Part shown: piece by piece, positions 36,955 to 49,800 of the stretch
Layout of the letters: every line of letters begins with the position of its first letter
Numbering within the stretch: position 1 is the stretch's first letter
NCBI GenBank assembly: GCA_019448385.1
Contig: JAGTXO010000013.1
Coordinates: forward strand, 682,001 to 746,000
DNA: 64,000 bases
Direction of reading: 5' to 3'
Source: Diacronema lutheri
Lineage: Eukaryota; Haptophyta; Pavlovophyceae; Pavlovales; Pavlovaceae
The notes under the pieces: model-generated
Told to the model about the DNA's origin: nothing
What the model saw: the letters and a program-made list of their open reading frames with translations, nothing else
Database searches by the model: none
Position numbers and translations under genes: made by a program

Positions 36955-38632
36955 TCAGCTGCCGTGCGCGCTTAGCGGCAGGACGAGCAGCTCGAGCAGG
37001 TGGCGCTCGTCCGCCTCGCGCGCGGTCGCAGCGGCTACCGCGCCGATGCACGGGGCGTGCTGGCACAGCCCAAGCCGCTCGAGGAAATGGACGACGCGCG
37101 AGCGCACGCGAAGGCACGCCTGCTGCGCGTCCACGTCCGCCGAAAGGAAGTTGAGCGCACGCGCGAGGGCTGGCGGCAGCAGACTCGGTATGTCCGAATG
37201 TCCGACGTGGTGCATGCCCGCCACGTAGGCGAACTCAGAGCCCGGCCCGTGGCCATGCGCGGCCGCATGCGCGCGCAAGAGGCGCGGAACGCTGGGCCGC
37301 GAGTGGCGCCAGTCCTCGGAGATGAGCGTGAGCACGGCCGTGGCGTCAAGCGAGCGGCGCGTCGGCAGCAGTGGCCGGTGCTGCCGCTCATGCGGCGAGC
37401 ACGCGATGCGCGCGCCAGCCTCGCCGATGAGCGCGGCTCGCGAGGCGTCGTCGGGCAGCCAATCGGTCGTCGGATCGAGCAGCACGCACGCGCGCACGGC
37501 CACCGGCGCACGCACGGCGCCCACGGCCGCCGTGACTGCGCCCATTGAGTGACCAGCCGCGACGAGAGCGCTGCCATCAATGCGCCCGCTCAGCGTCGCG
37601 AGGAGGCGCGCGGCGCCGCCCACGTCGCGCGGGCCGGCGCCGAGCTCAGGCGCGCCCGCCTCGCCGCCGAGCGCGCGCGCCGCGTCGAGCGCTGCGACGA
37701 ACTCGACAGATTGGTACTCGAGCTGCAGCCGGCGCGTGTGCTCGTACAAAGACGGATCGACACGCTCGAGCTCGGCCTCGGCGGTCGAGTAGGTGACAAC
37801 GGCGCCATCGGGGAAGCGCGCGAGCATGGCAGTACGGTTCGTGTGTTCGATGCACAGCACGACGAGCCCGCGCGACGCGAGCTCGCCGACGATGCCAAGG
37901 TACTGCTCGCGTGTCGACGAGAGGCCGTGCGCAAACACGACGACCGGAGGCGGCACGGCCGTGCCGAGCGGGAGGTGCGGCCCGCCCTGGCAGATGGGCG
38001 CGCGCACTAGGCACAGGTGATCCAATATGAACGAGAAGGCGTGCCGGTTGAGCGGCGGCGGACCGCAGGACGTCGTCATCGACGAGCACACACGCCGCCC
38101 GTCGACCGAGAAGTACCGAGCGCGCCGCGACGCCGCCGGCAGGAGCTTGGACACCGGGTAGAGCGCGCGCACGAGCAGCGGCACGTCGCCAACCAGTAGC
38201 TGCGCGTCAATGAAGCCCACCGCGTAGCTGCAGGCGGCGCGCGCGCGCGGGCGGCGGCGCGCTGAGGTGAGCGCACCGGCGTACGCGCGTGCGCGCGGCG
38301 CGGGTGAGCTGGGTGCGCAACTGGCGCGCGCAAATAACGCACGGTCCGGTGAAGGGCGGAGGGCCGCTGGGCTGAGGTATGGCCACCACGAGCGCCAGCG
38401 CGAGCATCAGCAACGGCCACGCGAGCCACGCGCCGTGCGGCAACTGCCCGATGGCGAGCGCGAGCGCCGCGGGCGTAGCCTGCCAGCGCAGCGCGCGTTC
38501 TAGCACGAGCTTGGTTGTGACGCATGCAAGCGCGGCCGGCGCGGCGAGCGGGTGCACGCCGAGCAGCGATGCGCCCACAACGCCGACAAGCGCAAGCTCC
38601 GCAGGGAGTGACGCAAGGGCGGGCATCATCAT
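36955..38632 (-). CDS. PAF-acetylhydrolase family lipase with N-terminal membrane segments
   Basis: Exons 38632-38343 and 38227-36955 (115-bp intron) give 520 residues. The first 96 residues contain three or four hydrophobic segments (ELALVGVVGASLLGVHPL, WLAWPLLMLALALVVAI). The splice restores PPPFTGPYAVGFIDAQ, the conserved F-x-G-P-Y start of the plasma/cytosolic-II PAF-AH fold. VVVFAHGLSSTREQY provides the oxyanion region, GHSMGAVTA (about 320) the nucleophile elbow, and GMHHVGHSDIP (about 433) the likely catalytic His. A catalytic Asp candidate is in VLLDPTTDW. The family removes short or oxidised acyl chains from phospholipids. The added N-terminal membrane region, as in plant and algal relatives, suggests membrane attachment. 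Confidence 0.87.
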
Positions 38633-39387
38633 CGGCGTTTACGTTGACACTGACTCATGATCACAGTCGCTGTCGGCACTGGCGAAGGCTTGTCGGCACT
38701 GGCGAAGGCTGGTCGAGCGACGCGGCGTCGCGCGGCGGCAACGAGCGCGCGCGCGCCGGTACGCAGAGGCTGCGCGGAAAGGCCCAGACCGCTCACGCGC
38801 GATCCGGGGCTCGGTGGGGGTGTGAATGGGCGCGCTCAGACTCCATCTTGAATGCCGTGCACGTGCACGATGAGGAGGAGCGCGCGCGGGTGCGTCCCAA
38901 GGGCCCTGTGGCCCAGGGAGTGAGGCGCAGGTCTTGCCGAGCGCTGAGCTGCGAAGCTCGAAAGCTCGTTCCCGACCGGATGCCACAGGCATCCGGACCC
39001 TGCGATCTGGGAAGCGGCGGCAGGGCATTGCCCAAACGCCGCCCGTGTCGCTGCAGCGATGCTCGCACGAGCACACCGGGGGTGCGCCACGCGAGAACTT
39101 GTCCCCGCGGGATTGCGCGCACGTTCGCGGCTGCTGCAGCGCCAGCTCATGCGGCGACTTCGTCGCCGACAGCACACCCCGCCTCGGCGCATTGGGCCGA
39201 GGCGCCGGGCCGCCAAAGGCGAGCCCAGTCCTGATCCAGCTGCTCCAAAAAGTCGGAGCTCCCCCCACCGCCTCGCCACCAGCTGCGTACCGCGCGCTCA
39301 CGCGCGCACCGATCGGCAATGCCAGATCGCCCGCCGCCGCCAGCGCGCAAACCGACTGGGCTCGGCCGCGCTGCCGCGCCACGCCGT
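38633..39387. other. long intergenic region, no supported gene
   Basis: 755 bp between the lipase gene start and the ubiquitin-eS31 stop. Open frames cross it on both strands, but none has a recognisable domain, and the longest minus frame runs into the ubiquitin gene in the wrong frame. A perfect 20-bp tandem duplication lies at 38671-38710. A non-coding RNA or an unrecognised gene cannot be excluded. Confidence 0.5.
38671..38710. repeat. 20-bp perfect tandem duplication
   Basis: TGTCGGCACTGGCGAAGGCT occurs twice in direct succession. Confidence 0.95.
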
Positions 39388-40260
<873 letters not shown>

Positions 40261-40706
40261 ATGTCGTGGCTCTGGAGCACGCCTAATCAGCCCTTTCGCG
40301 ATTTCAAGCGCGTCCCTGATCCGCCCGAGGACGCGCACGACCGGCACGCGCTCGCGCTCGCGCGCGCACAGCGCACGCGCGACTACTTCGTGGCGGTGGA
40401 GGAGATGAAGATGCTGCAGGAGCAGCTGTCGCTCTGCTACATGCGTTCGGGCGTCAACTCGCGCGAGGACTGCAAGGAGCTCGCCGAGGCGTACCTCGGC
40501 AAGACGCGCGCGCGCAACTATGGCGCGCACGACCCAAGCGGAGTGAAGAGCATGATGAAGGTGCGCGCGGCTGCACGCGGCACGTGGCAGGCGCGGCGAG
40601 ATGGCGGTGCGCTCACACGCGCTCGATTCGGCTGCGCGCGCGCACACGCCCGGCCCGTCGCCAGAACAACCAACCGTGGAGCACGCCGCCGGGCACCGGA
40701 GCATGA
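40261..40706 (+). CDS. NDUFB10: NADH:ubiquinone oxidoreductase subunit NDUFB10 (PDSW)-like
   Basis: Exons 40261-40560 and 40665-40706 (104-bp intron) give 113 residues, MSWLWSTPNQPFRDF to a short second exon NNQPWSTPPGTGA. The Cys-containing helix (EMKMLQEQLSLCYMRSGVN then REDCKELAEAYLGKTR) fits the conserved C-x(n)-C helix of the B10 subunit, an accessory membrane-arm subunit of mitochondrial complex I. The size is close to plant homologues. It lacks a cleavable presequence, as is usual for this subunit. The small second exon was chosen because GTCGCCAG followed by AAC keeps phase 0 and reaches a stop after 14 codons. Assignment is by pattern, without alignment. Confidence 0.78.
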
Positions 40707-40898
40707 CGCCATGAGCATGCTCACCACTCCCGCGCGAACACGAGTCGCGGGGTGAAGAGTGCCACACGAGTCGCCGCGTGAGAGGGAAAGCGTAACACGC
40801 GGTTGGCGAGAGCCACTGCGGCCTTGTCTCTTGATCCGCCACGCGCAGCTAGCTAGTTTTCACTGTGCTGCGCACAAACTTCCGTGACGGCTCCGGCC

Positions 40899-43800
40899 AT
40901 GCAGCCGCTCGGCGCACCGGCGCTGGGCGTGCTAAGCGCGCGGCACGTGTGCGCTGACGAGCGGGTGGACGTGCAGCAGGACGTGGCACGCGGAGCGGGC
41001 CTTGGCGCTTCCTGCGTGCGCCTGTCCGCCGAGCACGCCCCGGCCGCCGCATGGGCGCGTCGCGTCTGGCAGCCGCCCGCGCACGCTGACGGCGGGACGC
41101 ACGAAGTGGACGCACCGTCAGCGGGGCACCCGGGCTGCTTCTTTTTCTGCGCGTACCGGCTCGTCGTCGTGCTCCGCCTGAGCGAGTCGCTACTTGAACT
41201 CGACCCATTGGACGGCCGCAAGCGGCTTCTCGACCGGCTCGCGGCGATGGCCGCCGAGGCGCTCGCCGCGCTCGCCGCTCCGCCGCCGCCGGGCGAGGTG
41301 CGCTTTGAGCCGGACGTTCTCGTGTCGGTAGTGGCGCACGAAGAGGCTAGCGGCGAGCTGTTCTCGCTCGTCCACGCCGCGCCGCTCACGCGCGCGACCA
41401 CCGCAGCTGTGTGCGCCGAGGTCCTCGAGGCGATGCAAGCCATCGGCGGCGCGCTGCGATGCGGTGCGCACGCGCCGCAGCACGCGCAACTGCCGGCACA
41501 GCACTTGACGGCGGCGGCGGCGATGGCTGCAGTGGCGACGGCCGCAGGTACGCGCGCGGCCTCTGCGACGCAGCCGGAACGCGCTGCTGGCGCGGCGCTC
41601 AACGCTGCAGCCGACGTGCGGCGCGGCGCGGGGCTCGCCGCCACGCTGCACGCCGCTGGCTTCGCGCTCGAGCAGCTCGTCGGGCCGGCGCAGCCTGCGG
41701 CCGAGCACGGCGTAGCGGCCGGCGCGCGTGCGAAGGGGGACGACGCCTCGGCAGCAGACGAACCAGCGCACGGCGCGGCGCGAGGCGACGAGACGCGCGC
41801 GAACGGTGCGCTGCGCTGCGCCGGCGGGGCTGGCGCAGTAGCCGCCGCATTCGTCGCGGAGAGCGCGCGAACGGCCAGCGGCGATTGCTGCCCGCGCTGC
41901 CCGGCGCTGCTCGTGCTGTCGGACGCGGCATGCGCGCCGTCGGGCGCTCACTCCGTCTTCGCCCTTGCCGAGGGCCTGCTGCGCGCCGACCTGCCCTTTG
42001 TTGCGCTCCTCCTGCGCGCGGGCAGTGGAGGCGGAGGCGCAGGCGCAGGCGCAGCGGCGAGCGCAACGGCCTCGTCGTGCGCGTGGCACGCGGCCGCGCT
42101 AGCGGGCGCGCCGTCGCGCTCGCTCGGCTACGTTGAGGAGGGCGTGGACTGCAGCCTTGATGCGCTCAGCGCCGCGACCGGCGGAGTGGTCATCAGCACG
42201 GTCAGCGGCAACGGGGCATGCGGCGGCTTGAGCGATGCGCGCGCGCGGCACGAGAGCGTGACGGCAGCCACGAGCGCGGCGGATGACGGCGAGGCCGACG
42301 GCGACGCGCCGCTCTGCACCGCGCCGTGCACCGCCGCGCTCGGCTCCCTCCTGCGCTTCGCTCTTTTCGCGCGCGCGGCGCCGCTTGACCAATGCGAGGC
42401 AGCACGCGCCGCGCAGCTCGTGCGGCTGCACGCGTCGCTGCTGCGCGCGCAGCAGGCGGCGGCCGCGGCGGCCGCGGCGGCCGCGGCGGCCGCGGCGCAC
42501 CGCACGGGCACGGCCGGCGCCGCCGCCGCCGCTGCGCGCGCAGCTTCGCACGCGCGTGCGCGCGCGCGCGACGCCGAGGCGCTCGCGCCCGCGCCATCAC
42601 CGTTCCGCTGCGTGAGCGCGGCGCTCCGGCTCGCGGCCGACTGCGTGTGCGAGCCGGTCGACTCGTACTGGCTCTCGCACGCCTCGCTGCGCGACGTGCT
42701 ACGCGTGCGCTTGCGCCTAGGCTTCCGCACCGCTGCGATCGCCGGCGCGTGGGCGCGCGACGGCGACGACGGCGGCGCGACGATCTTTGCGAGCGACGAG
42801 GCGGCGGTGCCGGCTGCTGGCGTGCGCCTCACGTTGCGCTGGGACGCGGAGCTGCTCATTGAAACGGACGTGCGTTGGATTGAGCCGCAGACTCCGTCAT
42901 ATGCGGCAGACACGGAGGGCGCGCGCGCAGGTGCGCCTGCCGTGCGCGACGAGGACACGCCTGGCGGTGGGCGCGATGGCGCAGGTGAGGGCCGAGGAGC
43001 AGCTGGCGGGAGTGCCGCTCGCCCCGACGGCGAGCCGAGCACGGCCGGGCCGGGCGCGCACGCGCGCAGCGCGCGCGGCGTGCGCTCGGCCGGTTCGATC
43101 GGCGCATGGGCCGTGCATCTTTGTTTCGTCGCGCCGCCCGCGCGGCTGCGCGCGCTCCTTGCCGCCGGGCGCGGCGGCGCGAGTGCGCGCATGCTTGACG
43201 GTAGTTTTGGTGCCGGCTCGGGCGCGACGTCGGCGCAACTGTCGAGCGGCGAGCGAGCAGGCGCGGCGGCGGGTGCGGCGCAGCGCGGCGCGACAGCGGA
43301 GTTGCGCGCCATCGTGCGCGCCGTGCGCCGAGCTGACCGCCGCCTCTCGCAGCTCGGTGCGGCGGTCGAGGCGGCCGCCGCGTCGCCGCATGCTCCGCGC
43401 TCGTCGTCGCCTCTCTCGCGCACCGCCTCGCCGGAGGACGAGCGCAGCTCCGCCGCGGCCGCTGGCGCGCACCCGGACGATGGGAGCAGCCGGACTCGCG
43501 CCGCAGAGCCGATGCGCGGTGCTGCCGAGTCCGGCAGCAGCGACGTTGGCAGCAGGCGCGCCAGCGCGGATGCGAATGCTGACCAGAATGCTGACCAGAA
43601 TGTTGACCAGCGCGCGTCGGCGGCTGACGGCGCCGCGGGCGCGCGCGACGAGCATGCGGCGGGCCGCTCTGCTGACGGCAAGGGCGATGGTCGCGGTGAG
43701 AAGGGCGGCGAGGGAGGCGCGCGCCTGGCGAGCGTTCTCGCGCAGCTGCTCTGCCGGCATGCGCAGCAGCACGCGCCCGGAGCGGAGGAGGGTGCGAACC

Positions 43801-46800
43801 GGCGGGCCGGCGTGCTCGCGTGCACCGGCGGCGGCGCTGGCGCTGGCGCTGGCGCCGGCGATGCGCGCACGCTCGCCGCGGCCGTAGGATCAGCCGATGG
43901 CGAGGCGCGAGGAGCGGACCGCGCACCGCACGCGCTCGCCACGTGTGCGGTGCCGGAGCACGTCGACGCGCTCTTCCACATCTCGCGCTTCGAGATCGCG
44001 GCGTTGCGCGTCGACGATGCGTGCGCCGCCGCTGCGTCCGGCTCGGCCGCGCGCCGCACGCGCGCGCGGCCCGCTGGCGCGCAGGCTGGTGGGCCGGCAG
44101 GCGGGCCGGCGAGCAGCGAGGCGCTCGCCGCGCCGCGCGCGGCTGCGGCGCAGCCGACCGCTGGCGCGCTCGCGCGCCTGGTTCGGGCTGCGCTCATCTC
44201 CCACTTTGGCGCGGATTGCCTGCTTCACGTCGGCCCAGGCACGTATGCGCTCCTCGTCGCGCGGCGCGGCGGCGCGCGCGCGCGCGTGCCCGCGGCAGCT
44301 GCACCGGCGGCGGAGGTCTGCGTGGGGGCTACGGGCGAGCTGCTTGCCGATGCGGAGCGCGCCAACGGCCCGTGCGCAACGGACATGCGCGCGCCCGCTG
44401 CGGACCGCGCGCACGCCGAGGACGCGCCCGCCGCAGAAGCGGCGGGGGCAGCGGGCGGACCGCACGTCGCGCGCGGAGCGGCCACGCGGACGGGAAGCGA
44501 TGGCGGCCCATCCACCGAGGCGCGCCGCGCTCGCGCAGACGACGGCGATGGCGACGGCGAGAGCAAGGCGTCGCGCAAGAGGATTGCCAAGCGCAAGGCG
44601 CGTGAGCGTGACGCCACCGCCCGCGCTGCGTCCCCGGCGCTGCTCGCGCGCGTGCCCGAGCGCGAGGGCGACGCGGCCGACGCGGCGTCGGCCGGCACAG
44701 CTCGCGTGGCGCCCGGCGCGGGCGCGGCCGACGTTGGGCGCGCACCGGCCGGCCAGGCGGAGGCGTGCGCTCGTCCGGAAGAAGCGCTCGATGTGCACGA
44801 GCCAGCGGCGTGCCTTTTCGTCCTGCGCGTCGAGGCGGTGGGCGCCGGCCTCGTTGCCGTCAGCGTGGGCGCGTTCCGCGCGGATGCGCCCGCGCGCTAC
44901 GCCCTCGTCGGTCGCGTGCTCGACGCAATCGCCGCGGGTGGCGGGGAGGCGTCCGCAGGCGCTCGTCGAGGGGCGGAAGAGCGCCAAGGCGAGGAGGAGG
45001 TGGCGATGGTCTTGCCGCTGTGGCCGCAGCAGCTCGCGGAGCACGCGCGCGCCGAGCGAGAGCCGCTCGAGCCCTTCACGGCGCGCGAGTACACGCTGCG
45101 CAGCACGTCGCGCCCGCTGAGCGCGTTGCTCGCCCCGCACGCGCGCGTACTTGCGCCGCCCGCACCCTTCCCCGCGCGCGGCGTGGGGAAGGGCGCGGGC
45201 GGCAGCGGCGGCGTGGACGCGCTGAGCATGCCGCGCTGCGCGCCGCTTGGGCACATCTCGCTCGCCGCGCCGACGGGCGCGTTCGGCGGCGGCGCGGACT
45301 TTGCCTTCGCGGCGGCCGCGTCTTGCGCGTCGGCGTCCGCCGCGTCGGCCTTCGCGGCGGGCGCGGTCGGCGGCAGCGCGGGCGTTGGCGGCGTCGTCGG
45401 GCGCTCGAGCGCGCACGCGCCGATGCGGCGGCCGCTGCTCGTCCTCGATTGCTACCTTCGCCGCGAGGTGCGCGTGTGGCGGCTGCACCACGCGGCGGTC
45501 GCCGAGCCGCTCGCACGCTGCCTGCGTGCCGCAAGGGCGCACGTCGGCTTCACCCTCGACCAGGTGGCCCGCGCGGCGCCGGGCGGCGCGAGCGGCACGC
45601 ACGCGCCGGCTGGCGAGGCGCGCGATGTCCACCGCGCGCTCCGGCTCGCGCTGCTCATTCGCAACGAAGGCGACAAGGGTGCAGCCGGCGCGCTCGGCTC
45701 GCGCGACGTGCCTGAAGCGTGCGCGTGGCGCGGCTCTCTGAGCGTGCTCCAGTCGGAGGTGAGCGTCAGCGGGCTCGCTTCGGCGGCTGCGGGCTCGCGC
45801 GTGGGCGGCGATGGCGGCGAGAGCGCTGGCGCGGGCGCGCTTGGCGATGCGGTGGAGCGCGCAGAGGACGGCTGCTGCGCGATCGGTGGCAGCTCGACGA
45901 GTGGCGCGCCCAACGGTCAGATCATCATCGCAGCGGCCATGTGGCGCCAGCCTGCGCCATGGCTCGCGCCAGGCAGCCGCCGGCTGTCGGCTGCCGCGCT
46001 CGTTGCGCGCGCCGCGCACGCGCGGGGCGCGCGCGGCGTCTTCGACTGCGTGCGTGCGACGCGCGATGCGGCGCTCGCGGGCGACGCGGACGGTGCGTGC
46101 GTCGCCCTAACTGCGCTGGACTGCGAGATCGCGCGCACTCTGCTCGGATATGAGTGGCTGCTGCAGCTGTGCGCGCGAGGCAGCGGCGGCGTCGGCGGCG
46201 GCGGTGGCGCAGCGGGTGTCGACGCGGCGGGCGCGCGCGCCGCAGCCGCTGGGCAGATGCCCGGCGTGCCGCACCGCTCGTCGCGCACGCCGACGGCGGC
46301 CATGCCTCGCGCGGAGGCGCGGGAGCGCGCGCGCCAGCTGAGCGCGCTCCTTGCGTTCGCGCGCGCGCAGCAAGTGGAGCTCCGCCTCTTCGGCGCGGAT
46401 GAGGCGCTCATCGACGGCCGCACGGTCGCGCGTGGTGCTGGCGGAGGAGAAGCGGCCGGCGGCGGTACGAGCAGTGGCGCGGCGAGCGGCGCGGCCGGCG
46501 GCGCGTCAAGCTTTGCGACCGCCGACGTGGACGCGCGGCTCGGCGGGAGCAACTGCGCGCTGCTCGCGCTCTGGCACCGTGCGCTGCGCGGCTGCGGCGC
46601 CGTGCGCGCGCCGCTGCCCGTCCCGCTCTCGCCCGGCGGCGGGGCTCTGCCCGACGAGCCGCCGCTGGTCTCCGCATCGCCGCCGGCGCCGACGCGCGAG
46701 CCGAGCGTGCACGTCGCTCGAACGCGCGGCGGCGAGCTGTGCCTGATCGTGCTCTCGGGCTTCTCGGCGGCGGCGCTGCCCGCTGCAACGCGCGCTGCGG

Positions 46801-49800
46801 CGCCGGCCGCGGCGCATGACGGCGATGGCGCGGCACGCGCGCCGACGCGCGCCGAAGCGCATGGCGGCGGCGATGGTGTCTGGTGCTGGCACGGCTGGCC
46901 GGCGCGCGCACAATGGGTGCCGCTGCGCGCGCGCGCACCGGAGGCGCCGAGCGCCGAACCCGCCGGCTGCGCGCAGCCGGCGGCGCAGTGCGCGCGGTGC
47001 GTGCTCGTCACGGTCTACGCTGTCTCGCTCTCGCAGACCGTGGCAGACTGGGCAGCGGCGGCGAAGCTGGGCAGCAGCGCCTCCGGACAGCGTCAGCAGC
47101 GTGCGCCACGCGCGCGCGGCGTGCCGCGCGCAGGGGTGCCCGCTGCAGGAGCGCAGCTGGCCGCGGCCGCGGCGCCGGAGCGTGCGCTCGCGGCCGAGGC
47201 TGAGGGGGCAGCAGCCGCGACGAGCGCGCAGCCGGCTGCCACGGGTGGCTCTGGTGTTGCGCGAGGGTGCGGCAACGATGTACAACGGTCGCAGCAGCAG
47301 CGACAGCCGGCGCCACAGCCGCAGCCGCGGCCGCAAGAGCGGCAGCCCCGCCGGCCGACGATGTCAAGCGCTCCGCGCGCCGCTACGTCGAACGCGCTCA
47401 CGCCGCCATGCTCGCCTGCGCCCGACGCGACGGTCGCGGCCGCGTGGGTGCGTCAGGCGCACCTTTCGCTCTTCGCGCGCGCGGCGCATGCGCGGCTCGT
47501 TGAGACCGGCCTGCTCCGCCTCGCGGACTTGAGATTCGCCGTGCGCGCGTGCGAGCAGCGCTCCGTCTCGTACGACCTGACGCCGCTGCTTCACCTGCCG
47601 CCGCCCGCGCAGCCCGTGCCCGCCCAAATGTGCGCCTCGACCGAGCACGGTGCAGCGGTCGACACCTCCGCGCACGGGACGCGGTGGTGGCCCACGCACG
47701 CGCCGGGCAGGGCGGACACTGCCGCGGAGGCGGGCGTGCCGAGCTCGGACGAGCTCAGTGTCTTTGACGGCGCGTTCAGTCGCATAATCCATCGCTGCCT
47801 GCGGCTCGCGCCGGGCACGCAGACCTTCTTCGTCACGCGCGCGCCGCGCACGCTCGCCGGTGCCGACGTGCGCTCGAGCGATGACGACCAAGGGTGCGCC
47901 ATGGCGGGCGCGAGTGGCGAGGCCGCTGACGCACCCGTGCCCGGCGCGGAGAGCAGCGACGGACCGCGCGGCGACGCGCAGCCGCAGCTGCCTGCGCTCG
48001 ACCACCTCTTCGCCCACGTGGAGCTGACGCCAGGTCCGTCCGTTCGCCTCATCGCACCGCCGGCGCATCCATCGGCCAAAGCGGCTGCCGACGCGCCGGC
48101 CAACGCCCCGTCCGACGTGTGCACGCATGCGCCGGCCGACACGCACGCCGACGCGCCCGCCCGTGCGCCGGCCGACGCGCCACCGCCTGTGCCCGTTGCG
48201 CTGGCCGCGGCGTGCGGCCGCAGCCATGCGCGCGTCGGCGTGCCCGTGACGTCGCGGGTCTTCTCGCCGTGTGCGCTGCAGCTCGCAGCCTGGCTGCACG
48301 ACATGCACACGGACGGAGGCCTGCGCACGGCGAATGTTTTGGAGGTGACGCTCCTTGTGCGTTCGCTGCCGCGCGCTCTTCCCTCGCTCTCCGACGCGCT
48401 CGCGCACGGCGAGCTCCAAACGGCGGACGGCGGGCGCACCGTGCGCGAGCGCGCGCGCACGGCCAAGGCGCTGGCGGCGGCCAAGGCTCTGCTCGGCGCG
48501 GACGGCGGGTTGTCAGTTGCGTGGTGGCGCCTGCCCGACCGGCAGAAGCTCGACGATGAGGTTCACGCGAGGCACACGGTCGCGCGGTGTAAGCGTGCGT
48601 CGAGCTGCACGTGCGCGGACTGCCAGCGCGCAAAGGCCGACCCGATTTCAGTGCACAGCGGCGACCCTTTCTCGGACACGGCGCGCATGCGTAGGCGCAC
48701 GAATCCGCTCGTCGACTCTGCCGACGAAGTCGGCGCGACGGTGCGCGCGCTGCGCACAACCGTCCAAGTCGCATCGCTTCAGGCGATGCGCTTTGCGCAC
48801 CCGCTCGACGAGGAGCGGCTGCTTGCGGTGCGCGCGCTCATCGGCAGCTGCGCGGCGGACGCTTTCCGCCAGCGCACAGCGCTCGAGAAGTTCGTCTCGG
48901 GCTTCAACGACCCGGGCGCCAACAAGCTTGCGGCGGAGACGGGCGCGCGCGCCGAGGCGGGCGCAGAGTCGGCGCAGGGCGCGAGCGCGCCGGGGCTGTG
49001 GGTGCCAATGCCGCTCGTGCTGCGGCTGCCCCTCGCCGTGGACCCGCCCGACGCGCTCTCCGTCATCGCCACCGAGCTGCGCCGCGCGCGCGCGCTCGCC
49101 CTGCGCGGCGTCGGTGGCCACCTCTTCGTGTTCAACCCGTGCGCGGACGACAACGCCTCATTCCTCGCGCAGATGGCGCGCGCGGACCCGGCGGTCGACG
49201 CGCACGCGCGCGGCGAGGGCAGTGCGGCCGGCGCGGCGACGCTCGCCGATCCGACCGGCGCGGTGGCCGCCACCCTCGCGAGCCTGCTCGACGCGGTCGA
49301 GATCCGCTCGGCGCTCGAGGGGACGGCCGGCGCGCCGCGCGCGTCCTCCGCGCCACACCAGCCGCCGCCCTTCTGGCTGCTGCTCGAGCCGAGCGTCGTC
49401 GCCGCTGGGGCGCGCGCGCAGCCGAGCGTGCTGCTCCCTCAGCAGTGGCCCGGTGGTGCGGACGAGCCGCGCGCGCGCGCCGCGCATCCGCAGCACCGGC
49501 CGCCGCTTGACGAGCAAGCCGCACGCGACGCTGCGCGCGCGCCGGTCGGCGGCCGTGGCGCCGGCGGAGGCAGCTGCGATGGCGGCGGCGACGATGGCGG
49601 CGATGGCGTTCGCGGTGGCGGCGCGCGCACCGACGCGCACGGCTGGCGTGCAAGCGCGACGCTCGTCCTGTCGCTCCATTTTGACGCGTGTGGGCTGCGG
49701 CCGCAGCTTGGGCTGCGCGTGCTTCAGGTGGCCGCGCGCGCTCTCATCGCATTGAGCGAGCGAATCAACCGTCAGCTGCTGCTCCAGCAGCTGCACGAGA

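Noticed and set aside
42128-44197. 689-codon and similar minus-strand frames opposite the giant gene
   Set aside because: Ala/Ser/Arg/Pro-only composition mirrors the codon bias of the sense gene; no domain visible.
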